A DNA stretch of 64,000 bases. Origin: JANQPX01 sp965222015. Its GTDB lineage: Bacteria; Pseudomonadota; Alphaproteobacteria; Geminicoccales; Geminicoccaceae. The notes below the pieces were generated by a model. That model was given only the letters and a program-made list of their open reading frames with translations, did no database searches and was not told where the DNA came from. A program made the position numbers and the translations under genes. The stretch lies in assembly GCA_965222015.1 (NCBI GenBank), contig CBDCTL010000024.1:930001-994000 (forward strand), given 5' to 3'. This document shows positions 36,952-46,504 of the stretch, piece by piece. Positions within the stretch are counted from its first letter, which is position 1; each line of letters starts with the position of its first letter.

Positions 36952-36981
36952 TTGACAGGCTATTATGTCTATACATATATT
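36952..36981 (+). promoter_or_regulatory. Probable sigma70-type promoter of hutIHU
   Basis: TTGACA (36952-36957) and TATATT (36976-36981) are separated by 18 bp and lie 30 bp before the hutI start. The -10 side overlaps the putative HutC operator, which suits repression. Confidence 0.55.
36964..36977. promoter_or_regulatory. Probable HutC operator between hutF and hutI
   Basis: TATGTCTATACATA is an imperfect palindrome (12 of 14 positions self-complementary) resembling known TGTATA-type HutC sites. It sits in the 71-bp divergent gap, overlapping the predicted hutI promoter. Confidence 0.6.
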
Positions 36982-37010
36982 CCAATTGATCACGCATAAC
37001 AAGAGCAGGA

Positions 37011-38216
37011 ATGGCGGCTCGCATGTTTCTGATCAACGCGACGCTTGCAACCATGGAGGCGGGATCGGCCTACGGCCTGATCGAAGACGGCGCCGTCGCG
37101 ATCGAGGGTGGCCGGATCGCCTGGGCGGGAAAGGCGGCCGACGCGCCCGCCACGTTGCAAAGCCTGGAGCCGGTCGACCTCGAAGGCCGCTTGGTCACGC
37201 CCGGTCTGATCGACTGCCACACCCATATCGTCCATGGCGGCGACCGTGCTCGGGAATTCGAGCTCCGGCTGGAAGGCGCCAGCTACGAGGAGATTGCCCG
37301 CGCGGGCGGCGGCATCGTCTCGACCGTCCAGGCGACCCGCGGCGCGTCCGAGGACCGGCTGCTCGCCGACGCCCTTCGCCGCGTCGACGCGCTGCTGGCG
37401 GAAGGCGTAACCCTGATCGAGATCAAATCCGGCTACGGCCTCGACGTCGAGAGCGAGCTGAAGATGCTGCGCGTCGCACGCAGGGTCGGCGAGGCACGCC
37501 CGGTGCGCGTCAGGACCAGCTTTCTCGGCGCCCATGCCGTGCCGCCCGAATATAAGGACCGTGCCGACGCCTTCATCGACGAGGTTTGCCTGCCGGCGCT
37601 GGACGCGGCACATGAACAGGGCCTCGTCGATGCCGTCGACGGGTTTTGCGAGGGCATCGCGTTCACGCCCGCCCAGATCGAGCGGGTGTTCGAGCGGGCG
37701 AAAACCCTCGACCTTCCGGTCAAGCTCCACGCCGAGCAATTGTCCCATCTCGGCGGCGCCAGGCTCGCGGCGAGGTTCGGCGCCCTTTCGGTCGACCATC
37801 TCGAATATGCGGACGACGGCGACGCTGCGGCCATGGCTGACGCGGGCTCGGTCGCGGTGATGCTGCCCGGCGCCTTCTACACCCTTCGCGAAACGCAGCT
37901 GCCGCCGATCGAGGCATTCCGAAAGAACGGCGTGCCCATGGCGGTGGCCACCGACTGCAATCCGGGCTCCTCGCCGCTCGCCTCGGTCCTCCTTGCCATG
38001 AACATGGCCTGCACGCTGTTTCGCATGACGCCCGAAGAAGTTTTTTCGGGCGCGACCCGGCATGCGGCGAAAGCCCTCGGCTTCGCCGATTGCGGCGTCA
38101 TCCGGGCCGGCCTTCGCGCCGATCTCGCGATCTGGGACGTCGCTCATCCGGCGGAGCTCTCTTACCGGATCGGCTTCAACCCGCTGCACCGGCGCATCTT
38201 CGGAGGTGTCGCATGA
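37011..38216 (+). CDS. hutI: Imidazolonepropionase HutI
   Basis: A 401-residue amidohydrolase: H-T-H-I-V-H-G-G metal motif near residue 72, I-K-S-G-Y-G-L, L-H-A-E-Q-L, and D-C-N-P-G-S near the active site. It hydrolyses imidazolonepropionate to N-formimino-L-glutamate. It starts at ATG 37011 (AGCAGGA just upstream); a second ATG at 37023 is possible. The stop overlaps the hutH start (ATGA). Confidence 0.93.
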   Translation: MAARMFLINATLATMEAGSAYGLIEDGAVAIEGGRIAWAGKAADAPATLQSLEPVDLEGRLVTPGLIDCHTHIVHGGDRAREFELRLEGASYEEIARAGGGIVSTVQATRGASEDRLLADALRRVDALLAEGVTLIEIKSGYGLDVESELKMLRVARRVGEARPVRVRTSFLGAHAVPPEYKDRADAFIDEVCLPALDAAHEQGLVDAVDGFCEGIAFTPAQIERVFERAKTLDLPVKLHAEQLSHLGGARLAARFGALSVDHLEYADDGDAAAMADAGSVAVMLPGAFYTLRETQLPPIEAFRKNGVPMAVATDCNPGSSPLASVLLAMNMACTLFRMTPEEVFSGATRHAAKALGFADCGVIRAGLRADLAIWDVAHPAELSYRIGFNPLHRRIFGGVA

Positions 38217-39754
38217 CGATCACGTTGGTTCCGGGCGAGGTGACGCTCGACCTGCTGGAGCGGATCTGGCGGGAAGAAGCCGCCGTCAGGCTCGACGAGG
38301 CGGCCCGGCCCGCCATGCAGGCCGCGGCCGACCTGGTCGAGCGTGCGGCGCGCGGGCCGGATGGCGTCTACGGCGTCAACACCGGCTTCGGCAAGCTCGC
38401 GAGCGTACGCATCAGGCCCGAGGACACGGCGACGCTCCAGCGCAATCTCGTGCTGTCCCATTGCTGCGGCGTCGGCGAGCCGCTCGACGTCCCGACCACG
38501 CGGCTGATGATGGCGCTGAAGCTCGTCTCGGTCGGGCGCGGCGCCTCGGGCCTTCACGCCGAGACCGTGGCGCTGATCGGGGCAATGCTCGAAAAGGGCG
38601 TCGTCCCGGTGATCCCGAGCCAGGGCTCGGTCGGCGCGTCCGGCGATCTGGCGCCGCTCGCCCACATGGCCGCGGTGATGATCGGCGAGGGCGAGGCCTG
38701 GCTCGAAGGCGAGCGTCTCCCCGGCGGCGAGGCCCTTCGCCGGGCCGGGCTTCACCCGGTCGTGCTCGGCCCGAAGGAAGGGCTTGGCCTGATCAACGGC
38801 ACCCAGTTCTCGACCGCATCCGCGCTTGCAGGGCTGTTCGGCGCGATCGGCAACGCCGAGACCGCCATCGTCTCCTCCTGTCTGTCGACCGACGCGATCA
38901 TGGGCTCGACAGCACCTTTGCACCCGGCGATCCACGCGCTGCGCGGCCATCAGGGGCAGATCGACGTCGCGCGCGCCATGCGCGCGATCATGCAAGGGTC
39001 GGAAATCCGGGAGAGCCACCGCGCCGGCGACACGCGCGTGCAGGATCCCTACTGCATCCGCTGCCAGCCGCAGGTGGCGGGCGCCGCCCTCGATCTTCTC
39101 CGCTTCGCCGGCCGCACGCTGGAGGTCGAGGCGAACGCCGTTTCCGACAATCCGCTGGTCATCACCGCTGACGGCCGGATCCTCTCCGGCGGCAATTTCC
39201 ACGCCGAGCCGGTCGCGTTTGCCGCCGACCAGATCGCGCTCGCCATCGCCGAGATCGGCTCGATCGCCCAGCGCCGGGTGGCGCTGATGGTCGATCCTTC
39301 CCTGTCCTTCGACCTCCCCCCCTTCCTCACCCCCGATCCCGGGCTGAGCTCGGGTTTGATGATCGCCGAGGTGACGACGGCGGCGCTGATGAGCGAGAAC
39401 AAGCACCTCGCGCACCCCTGCTCGATCGACAGCACGCCGACCTCGGCCAACCAGGAGGACCACGTCTCCATGGCCGCCCATGGCGCTCGGCGGCTGGCGC
39501 GCATGAACGCCAATCTGAACGTCATCCTCGGCGTCGAACTGATCTGCGCCGCCCAGGGCGTCGAGTTCCGCGCCCCGCTCACCACCAGCTCGACGCTGCA
39601 GGCCGCCATGCGGGACATCCGCACGCGGATCGCCACGATCGAGGAGGACCGGTTCCTCGCAGGCGACATCGCCGAGGCGGCACGCATGGTCGCCGACGGC
39701 TCGCTCGCAGCGCGCTGCAGCGTGCCCGATCTCCTTCGAGAGTCACCCTCATAG
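38213..39754 (+). CDS. hutH: Histidine ammonia-lyase HutH
   Basis: A 513-residue MIO-dependent ammonia-lyase. The prosthetic-group triad A-S-G is at 142-144 in G-S-V-G-A-S-G-D-L-A-P-L, and Y-G-V-N-T-G-F-G lies near residue 53. It deaminates L-histidine to trans-urocanate, the first step of the pathway. It is translationally coupled to hutI by a 4-bp overlap. Confidence 0.95.
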   Translation: MTITLVPGEVTLDLLERIWREEAAVRLDEAARPAMQAAADLVERAARGPDGVYGVNTGFGKLASVRIRPEDTATLQRNLVLSHCCGVGEPLDVPTTRLMMALKLVSVGRGASGLHAETVALIGAMLEKGVVPVIPSQGSVGASGDLAPLAHMAAVMIGEGEAWLEGERLPGGEALRRAGLHPVVLGPKEGLGLINGTQFSTASALAGLFGAIGNAETAIVSSCLSTDAIMGSTAPLHPAIHALRGHQGQIDVARAMRAIMQGSEIRESHRAGDTRVQDPYCIRCQPQVAGAALDLLRFAGRTLEVEANAVSDNPLVITADGRILSGGNFHAEPVAFAADQIALAIAEIGSIAQRRVALMVDPSLSFDLPPFLTPDPGLSSGLMIAEVTTAALMSENKHLAHPCSIDSTPTSANQEDHVSMAAHGARRLARMNANLNVILGVELICAAQGVEFRAPLTTSSTLQAAMRDIRTRIATIEEDRFLAGDIAEAARMVADGSLAARCSVPDLLRESPS

Positions 39755-39808
39755 GTCGCGCGGCCGCGAACGAAGCGAGGACACAGAGAAAAAATCGAGA
39801 GGCAGGTC

Positions 39809-41491
39809 ATGAACGATCCGAGGCATAACCGACGCGACGTCTATCCGCCCACCGGTTCCGAGATCACGGCGAAAAGCTGGCTCACCGAAGCGCCGATGCG
39901 CATGCTGATGAACAACCTCCACCCGGACGTCGCCGAAAACCCGCATGAACTGGTAGTCTATGGCGGCATTGGCCGCGCGGCGCGGACCTGGGAGGATTTC
40001 GACCGCATCGTCGCGAGCCTGCAGGCACTGGAGGCGGACGAGACCCTGGTGGTGCAGTCCGGAAAGCCGGTCGCCGTGGTGCGCACCCATGCCGACGCGC
40101 CGCGCGTGCTGATCGCCAATTCCAACCTCGTGCCGCACTGGGCGACCTGGGATCACTTCAACGAGCTCGATCGCCGGGGCCTCGCCATGTATGGCCAGAT
40201 GACCGCGGGCTCCTGGATCTATATCGGCACCCAGGGCATCGTGCAGGGCACCTACGAGACCTTTGCCGAGGCCGGTCGGCAGCATTTCGAGGGGGACCTC
40301 AAAGGCAAGTGGATCCTGACCGCCGGCCTCGGCGGCATGGGCGGTGCGCAGCCGCTCGCGGCGGTGTTCGCGGGCGCCTGCTGCCTCGCCGTCGAATGCG
40401 ACGAGGACCGCATCGATTTCCGCCGGCGCACGCGCTATCTCGACGAGAAGGCGGCGAGCCTCGACGAGGCGCTCGCGATGATCGCCCGCTGGACCGAGGC
40501 GGGCGAGGCGAAGTCGGTGGGCCTCCTCGGCAACGCCGCGGAAATCTTTCCGGAACTGGTCCGGCGCATGCAGGCGGGCGGCCATTCCCCGGACATCGTG
40601 ACCGACCAGACCAGCGCCCACGATCCGCTGCACGGCTATCTGCCGGAAGGCTGGACGGTCGCGGAATGGCGATCGAAGCAGGAGAGCGAGCCGAAGGCGG
40701 TCGAGAAGGCGGCGCGCGCGTCCATGAAAAGGCACGTCGCCGCCATGGTCGATTTCTGGAACGCCGGCGTGCCGACCCTCGACTACGGCAACAACATCCG
40801 CCAGGTCGCGAAGGAGGAGGGGCTGGAGAACGCCTTTGCCTTTCCGGGCTTCGTGCCCGCCTATATCCGCCCGCTGTTCTGCCGCGGCGTCGGTCCGTTC
40901 CGCTGGTGCGCGCTCTCCGGCGATCCCGAGGACATCTACAAAACCGACGAGGCGATGAAGCGCCTTTTTCCCGAGAACGAGCATCTCCATCGCTGGCTCG
41001 ACATGGCGAAGGAGCGCATCGCCTTTCAGGGCCTGCCGGCGCGCATCTGCTGGATCGGCCTCGGCGAGCGCCATCGGGCAGGGCTGATGTTCAACGAGAT
41101 GGTCGCCTCCGGCGAGCTGAAGGCGCCGATCGTGATCGGCCGCGACCACCTGGATTCCGGCTCGGTCGCCTCCCCCAATCGCGAGACCGAAGCCATGCGG
41201 GACGGCTCGGATGCGGTCAGTGACTGGCCGCTCCTGAACGCACTGGTCAACACCGCGTCCGGCGCCACCTGGGTGTCCCTTCATCACGGCGGCGGCGTCG
41301 GCATGGGTTTTTCGCAGCATGCCGGCATGGTGATCGTCGCCGACGGCACCGAGGCGGCGGCGAAGCGGCTGGAGCGCGTGCTCTGGAACGATCCGGCCTC
41401 CGGCGTCTGGCGCCACGCCGATGCCGGCTACGACATCGCGCTCGACTGCGCGCGCGAGCACGGGCTGAACCTGCCCGCGATCCTAGGATGA
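39809..41491 (+). CDS. hutU: Urocanate hydratase HutU
   Basis: A 560-residue urocanase of normal length. The tightly bound NAD site includes G-L-G-G-M-G-G-A-Q near residue 173, and family segments Y-I-G-T-Q-G-I and D-Q-T-S-A-H-D-P are present. It converts urocanate to imidazolonepropionate. It lies 54 bp after hutH, and the TRAP transporter genes start 26 bp after its stop on the same strand. Confidence 0.95.
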   Translation: MNDPRHNRRDVYPPTGSEITAKSWLTEAPMRMLMNNLHPDVAENPHELVVYGGIGRAARTWEDFDRIVASLQALEADETLVVQSGKPVAVVRTHADAPRVLIANSNLVPHWATWDHFNELDRRGLAMYGQMTAGSWIYIGTQGIVQGTYETFAEAGRQHFEGDLKGKWILTAGLGGMGGAQPLAAVFAGACCLAVECDEDRIDFRRRTRYLDEKAASLDEALAMIARWTEAGEAKSVGLLGNAAEIFPELVRRMQAGGHSPDIVTDQTSAHDPLHGYLPEGWTVAEWRSKQESEPKAVEKAARASMKRHVAAMVDFWNAGVPTLDYGNNIRQVAKEEGLENAFAFPGFVPAYIRPLFCRGVGPFRWCALSGDPEDIYKTDEAMKRLFPENEHLHRWLDMAKERIAFQGLPARICWIGLGERHRAGLMFNEMVASGELKAPIVIGRDHLDSGSVASPNRETEAMRDGSDAVSDWPLLNALVNTASGATWVSLHHGGGVGMGFSQHAGMVIVADGTEAAAKRLERVLWNDPASGVWRHADAGYDIALDCAREHGLNLPAILG

Positions 41492-41517
41492 CGACATCGA
41501 CCAAAGGGAGTTTTTCG

Positions 41518-42603
41518 ATGGAGAGACGCACGCTTTTGAAAGCCGGCACGGTCGGCGCGGCCGCTTCCGCCCTTGCGGCGCCGGCGATCGCCCAGGACAT
41601 CCGCGAGTGGCGCATGGTCACGGCCTGGCCGAAGAACCTGCCGGGCCCGGGCGTGGCCGCGCAGATGCTCGCCGACCGCATCACCACCCTTTCCGGCGGG
41701 CGCATCGAGGTGAAGCTGTTCGCGGCCGGCGAGATCGTGCCCGGCAACGGCGTGTTCGACGCGGTCGCCGAGGGTACGGCGGACCTCTACCACGCGGTGC
41801 CAGCCTATTGGGGCTCGAAGTCGAAGGGCATTCTGCTGTTCGGCTCCCAGCCCTTCGGCCTGCGCGCGGACGAGCAGTTCGGCTGGCTGAAACACGGCGG
41901 CGGCCAGGCGCTCTACGACGAGATGTATGGCCGCTTCGGCATCAAGCCGTTTCTCTGCGGCAATTCCGGGCCGCAATGGGCGGGCTGGTTTAGGGACGAG
42001 ATCACCTCGATCGACGATCTGAAGGGCCTGAAGTTCCGGACCACCGGCCTTGCCTCCGAGATGGCGACCAGGCTCGGCCTCGCCGCCCAGGCCATGGGCG
42101 GCCCGCCGATGTTCCAGGCGCTTCAGACCGGCGCGCTGGACGCCGGCGAGTTCATCGGCCCCTGGACCGACAGCGCCCTCGGCTTCTACCAGGTTGCCAA
42201 GAACTACTACTGGCCGGGCGTCGGCGAGCCGTCCTCCGCCGAGGAATGCGGCGTCAACGCCAAGGTCTATGAGGAGCTTGCGGACGATCTGAAACAGGCG
42301 GTCGCGATCGCCTGCGAGAGCCTCTACAACCCGGTCTGGACGGAATACACGACCCGCCACGCCGAGGCGCTGAAGACCCTCGTCGCCGAGCACGGCGTGC
42401 AGGTGAAGAAGCTGCCGGACGACGTGGTCGCCGCCATGGGCGAGGCGGCGGGCGAGGTGATCGGCGAGCTTCGCGAGGACGAGGACGAGCTGGTCAAACG
42501 CATCGCCGAGAGCTTCGTCGGCTACCGCGATCTCGTGGGCGGCTACATGACCTATGCCGACAATGGCCAGATGAACGCCCGCGCCTCGGTCATGGGCTAC
42601 TGA
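41518..42603 (+). CDS. TRAP transporter substrate-binding protein (DctP/TakP-like)
   Basis: A 361-residue periplasmic binding protein with an N-terminal R-R-T-L-L-K-A-G leader that looks Tat-like. The mature part starts R-E-W-R-M-V-T-A-W-P-K. The ligand-binding segment near F-R-T-T-G-L holds the conserved arginine that contacts the substrate carboxylate. The family, close to TakP, binds alpha-keto acids and other carboxylates. AAGGGAG precedes the ATG. Its position directly after hutU suggests urocanate, histidine or a degradation product as substrate, which is inference. Confidence 0.88.
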   Translation: MERRTLLKAGTVGAAASALAAPAIAQDIREWRMVTAWPKNLPGPGVAAQMLADRITTLSGGRIEVKLFAAGEIVPGNGVFDAVAEGTADLYHAVPAYWGSKSKGILLFGSQPFGLRADEQFGWLKHGGGQALYDEMYGRFGIKPFLCGNSGPQWAGWFRDEITSIDDLKGLKFRTTGLASEMATRLGLAAQAMGGPPMFQALQTGALDAGEFIGPWTDSALGFYQVAKNYYWPGVGEPSSAEECGVNAKVYEELADDLKQAVAIACESLYNPVWTEYTTRHAEALKTLVAEHGVQVKKLPDDVVAAMGEAAGEVIGELREDEDELVKRIAESFVGYRDLVGGYMTYADNGQMNARASVMGY

Positions 42604-42609
42604 GGGATC

Positions 42610-42639
42610 GGCCGGCGCGGGGGTCGTCCTGCGCCGGCC
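42610..42639. terminator. Hairpin between TRAP binding-protein and small-permease genes
   Basis: Perfect 9-bp arms GGCCGGCGC and GCGCCGGCC with a 12-nt loop, 6 bp after the stop. There is no T-run. It probably limits read-through or stabilises the binding-protein mRNA. Confidence 0.55.
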
Positions 42640-42660
42640 ACGCCTCGACAGGAGGGACGG

Positions 42661-43155
42661 ATGCGCCGCCTCGCGGACGTTCTCGATCGGATCAATGCCT
42701 GCATCGCCCATGCCGTGAAATGGCTGGCGCTCGCCATGGTGCTGGTCCAGTTCATGATCGTGATCGGTCGCTACGTCTTCGGCGTCTTCTCGATCGCCGC
42801 CAACGAAAGCGTGCTCTACATGCACGCCGCCCTGTTCATGCTCGGCGCCGCCTACACGCTGGGCGTCGACAAGCATGTCCGCGTCGACGTGTTCTACGCC
42901 AAGGCGGACGCGCGCACGCGCCGGCGCATCGACATGCTCGGTCACGCCCTCTTCCTGATCCCGTCCATGGCCGCACTCCTCTACTGGACCTGGCCGTCGG
43001 TCGTGAACTCATGGAAGATCCTGGAAGGGCCGATCTCGGTCGGCGGGATCGAGGCGGTCTTCCTCCTGAAATCCCTGATCCCCGCCTTCTGCATCCTTTT
43101 GATCCTCCAGTCCGTCGCCATCCTGATCCGCCTCTCGCTCGAAAGGCGGGCATGA
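42661..43155 (+). CDS. TRAP transporter small permease (DctQ-like)
   Basis: A 164-residue inner-membrane protein with four helices (about 20-42, 50-72, 95-115, 130-155) and the DctQ-typical loop G-V-D-K-H-V-R-V-D-V. It associates with the large permease. GGAGGGACGG precedes the ATG. The following gene overlaps by 4 bp (ATGA). Confidence 0.88.
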   Translation: MRRLADVLDRINACIAHAVKWLALAMVLVQFMIVIGRYVFGVFSIAANESVLYMHAALFMLGAAYTLGVDKHVRVDVFYAKADARTRRRIDMLGHALFLIPSMAALLYWTWPSVVNSWKILEGPISVGGIEAVFLLKSLIPAFCILLILQSVAILIRLSLERRA

Positions 43156-44704
43156 GCCATTCGCTCGACCTTTTGATGTTCGCGGCCCTGATCGGGGCGA
43201 TCCTGACCGGCTTTCCTGTGGCGTTCAGCATCGCCGGCGTGGCGATCGTCTTCGCCTATCTCGGCTGGGCGCTCGGCGTGATGGACATTTCTCTGCTCGG
43301 CGCTGCGGTCAGCGCGTTTTCGGTCTTCTGAGCAACCAGGTGCTGATCGCCATCCCGCTCTTCATCCTGATGGGCGCCGTCCTCGAAAAAAGCCGCGTCG
43401 CCGAGGAACTGCTCGACACCATGGGCCGTCTGTTCGGCACTTTGAGGGGCGGGCTCGGCATCTCGGTCGTCCTGGTCGGCGCGCTCCTCGCCGCCTCCAC
43501 CGGCATCGTCGGCGCGACCGTGGTCGCCATGGGCATGATCGCGCTGCCGACCATGCTGCGCGCTGGCTACGATGCCCGCATCGCCTCCGGCATCGTCTGC
43601 ACCGCCGGCACGCTCGGCCAGATCATCCCGCCCTCGACGCTCCTGATCATCCTCGCCGACGTGATGTCCAACGCCTATCAGCAGGCCCAGTACGAAGAGG
43701 GCAAATTCGCGATCGAGGCGATCTCGGTCGGCCAGTTCTTCGCCGCCGCCATCCTGCCGGGTTTGATCCTGGTTCTCCTCTACCTCGTCTACATCCTCAT
43801 TCGCGGCCTGCTGCGCCCGGAAGACATGCCGGCATCAAACCTCACCGCCGGCGAGCGGCCGGGCCGAAGCGAAATCCTGTCCGCGATCCTCCCTCCCGTC
43901 CTCCTGATCGTCGCCGTGCTCGGCGCGATTCTGGGCGGCGTCACCGACCCGACCGAAGCCGCCTCGATCGGCGCGGTCGGCGCGCTCCTGATGGCCGGCG
44001 CGCGATCGGGCGGGGGTCGCCGCCTGATCCTCCTCGGCGCGGCCGCGCTGATCATCCTCGCGGTCTTCGCCGGCCTCTTCCCGATCCGCCTGCAGCGAAG
44101 CGATCTCGGCCTCGGTTCATACGCCATGGGCGGACTCTACATCCTGCTCGCCCTACTGGGTGCCGGCGCGCTTTGGTCCGCCTTGCGCGCAGCCTTCCGT
44201 GACCGGGTGATCCACCAGGCGGTGGAATCTACCCTCACCATGACCGCGATGATCTTCGCCACGATCCTCGCCGCCGGCATGTTCTCGCTGGTGTTCATCG
44301 GGCTCGGCGGCGAGGAGCGCGTCGCCTCCATCCTGACCGCCATGCCCGGCGGTCCGATCGGCGCCCTTCTCTTCTGCATGGCGCTCGTCTTCGTGCTCGG
44401 CTTCTTTCTGGACTTCGTCGAGATCTCGGTGATCGTCCTTCCCCTGATCGCGCCGCCCCTGATCCTGATGGGCCACCCGCCGATCTGGCTCGGCATCCTC
44501 CTTGCGATCAACCTCCAGACCAGCTTCCTGACCCCGCCCTTCGGCTTCTCCCTCTTCTATCTTCGCGGTGCTGCTCCGCCGGAGGTCACCACCGGCCAGA
44601 TCTACCGGGGCGTGCTCCCCTTCATCCTCCTGCAGATCCTCGGCATGGCGCTGGTCTGGCAGCTGCCGGCGGTCTCGACCTGGCTGCCGAACCTGCTTTT
44701 CTGA
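43152..44704 (+). pseudogene. TRAP transporter large permease (DctM-like), frameshifted
   Basis: The family's N-terminal helices are read from ATG 43152 to a stop at 43329-43331. The rest of the protein (L-I-A-I-P-L-F-I-L-M-G onward) is read in another frame through 44704. The two parts join cleanly if one base is missing at about 43312-43316, giving the family-like A-V-S-R-V-F-G-L-L-S-N. The remaining sequence has about 12 membrane segments and is otherwise intact, so this may be a sequencing error, a recent mutation or an unusual recoding site. Together the two parts give normal DctM length plus a modest insertion near residues 210-320. Confidence 0.8.
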
Positions 44705-44833
44705 AGCGGTGTTTTTTCCGGCCGGGTGCGGGCCTTGCGGAGCGGACGACGCGCCAGCCGGGCAATATCGATCGATCCCAGGCACCCTGATCCGGGCGAG
44801 CCGCCTTGCCTTGACCCGATGGGACATGAACGA

Positions 44834-44859
44834 GGGACCGACCCTCTCGGATCGGTCCC
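44834..44859. terminator. Terminator-like hairpin between TRAP and CsgG-like genes
   Basis: GGGACCGA and TCGGTCCC form a perfect 8-bp stem with a 10-nt loop in the convergent 235-bp gap. No T-run follows on the plus strand. It may serve either flanking gene. Confidence 0.5.
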
Positions 44860-44939
44860 CTGTTCGATTCGACTATCGCATGTCGCCGCAGCAAAAAAAA
44901 CTTGCCGTCGGCGCCCGGTCCCGCTGCCGGCGACCGGCC

Positions 44940-46457
44940 TCAGCCTTCGACGGCGATCTCCAGGCGCTCGGCAGTCACGGTCTGGCGGCCGGCGCGGCGA
45001 TAGGCGTCGACGACGTCTTCGATCGAGCCGACCGGCAGCGGCGTGAGATCGGCGGTCTTGAGGTTCTGCGGCAGGCGAAGGCCGACCTCGACCTCGGAGG
45101 CGAGGCAGGCGATGGTCTCGCGCGAACCGGGTCGGTCGGGCACGATCTCGAAGCCGGCGCCGGCGCTCGGGATTTGCACGGTCCTGCCGCCGATCACGTA
45201 AGGATCGGGCTCGAACTGGTTCGGGAAGATGCGCACGACGTTGTTCTGCGCATCCTGGTAGTAGCAGTAGAGATAGGCGTCGCCCGTGGTCGCGGCGGTG
45301 AGGTCGAGCGCGGTGTTGGCGCGATGGGTGGGGCCGCTGGACGAGCCGAGCATCAGACGGATCGGGTTCGGACGGATCTCGGCCCCTTTCGGCTCTGCCT
45401 TGGCGGTCGTCAGCGTCGGCTGGCGGCCGAGGCTGAGATCCTCGTGGATCAGGCTCTGATAGAGCTGGAAGGTGATGCGTCCGTCCGCAATCAGCCCGTT
45501 GTCGCTCTGATACCGGCCGATCGCCTCCCTGGTGGCACCGTCCCGCTGTCCGGTCGCGGTGCCGTGATAGAAGCCCTCGCTCGCCAGCGCCTGCTGGACG
45601 AAGGTGACGCGCTCCTCGGGCGGCATCTCGTTGTACCAGTCCTTGGCCTCCTCGACGACCGCCGGATTGGTCTGCTCGATCTGCAGGCAGCGCCAGTAGG
45701 GCACCTCGGCGAGCTTGCCGAGCACTTCGATGGTGGAAAGCTCGACCAGCGTGCGCACCGCCTGGTGCATGCCCTCGCCCTTGTTGAGGACGACGTCGAA
45801 GCTCAGCCCGAGCTTGCTGATCGAGCCCGCGAGATCGCCGCCGAGGCCCTTGCGCGCCACCGCGATCGAGTTGTGCGCCGATGCGCCGGGGATGATCTGG
45901 CGGTTGACCAGATTGCCGACATTCAGATCGAGCGACACCACCGAGACCGTCTGGTCCCTGGAGGCGCCGATCTGGAACTCGGGAATGCCGATCGCGGCGG
46001 CCTGGGATTCGTCGAGCACGCCTTCATCGAGCTGCGTGATGGCGCCGCGGATGTAGTAGTTGGGCACCACGAAATCGTCGGTGAAGCCGATCAGGCTCTG
46101 CAGATCGTGCACGTCCGCCTGGGTGGCGTCGTAATCGACGAAGGAAAAGGCGCCGCTCTTCACCGACATGCGCGAGATCGCGGAGATCAGCATGTCCTTG
46201 GTGCCGGCCGAGACGTTGGCCGTGGCGTCGGGAATGCCGGCGCTGGTGACCACGATGTCGCGTCGGCCGAAGGACTGCAGAAGGTCGTCCATGCAGCGCA
46301 GCGACTCGCTAAAATTGGTGAGATTGGTCGCCGGCAGGGTCTTCGGCTTGGCGATCTCGATCGCCTCCTTAGGGTCGGTCGCGCAGCCGGCGAGCATCAG
46401 AAGGGCGAGACCCGCCCCGGCCAGCCCGGCTTTGCGTTCAGCGATGACGTTTCTCAT
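44940..46457 (-). CDS. CsgG-like lipoprotein with peptidoglycan-binding and DUF4384-like modules
   Basis: A 505-residue predicted lipoprotein (lipobox L-M-L-A-G-C near residue 25). Residues about 45-270 resemble CsgG/HfaB curli-type secretion channels, with Y-Y-I-R-G-A-I and V-V-S-L-D-L-N-V-G-N-L strands. Residues about 280-335 form a PG_binding_1 domain. From about 365 there is a DUF4384-like domain (Y-L-Y-C-Y-Y-Q-D, I-F-P-N-Q-F). The likely role is an outer-membrane-anchored secretion or assembly component. The start at 46457 has GGTGGAGG 9-10 nt upstream. It is on the same strand as the small secreted protein gene 47 bp upstream, probably co-transcribed. Confidence 0.72.
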   Translation of the reverse strand: MRNVIAERKAGLAGAGLALLMLAGCATDPKEAIEIAKPKTLPATNLTNFSESLRCMDDLLQSFGRRDIVVTSAGIPDATANVSAGTKDMLISAISRMSVKSGAFSFVDYDATQADVHDLQSLIGFTDDFVVPNYYIRGAITQLDEGVLDESQAAAIGIPEFQIGASRDQTVSVVSLDLNVGNLVNRQIIPGASAHNSIAVARKGLGGDLAGSISKLGLSFDVVLNKGEGMHQAVRTLVELSTIEVLGKLAEVPYWRCLQIEQTNPAVVEEAKDWYNEMPPEERVTFVQQALASEGFYHGTATGQRDGATREAIGRYQSDNGLIADGRITFQLYQSLIHEDLSLGRQPTLTTAKAEPKGAEIRPNPIRLMLGSSSGPTHRANTALDLTAATTGDAYLYCYYQDAQNNVVRIFPNQFEPDPYVIGGRTVQIPSAGAGFEIVPDRPGSRETIACLASEVEVGLRLPQNLKTADLTPLPVGSIEDVVDAYRRAGRQTVTAERLEIAVEG

Positions 46458-46504
46458 GACGACCATTCCTCCACCGGCGATCCCATCTCTCGGATCGGCC
46501 TATG

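Noticed and set aside
39749..41461. 570-codon minus-strand open frame opposite hutU
   Set aside because: Antisense shadow of a well-conserved urocanase gene.
43317..43331. Programmed -1 frameshift explaining the split dctM gene
   Set aside because: There is a TTTT run, but no proper slippery heptamer or downstream stimulator is obvious, and a simple one-base deletion restores a better protein match.
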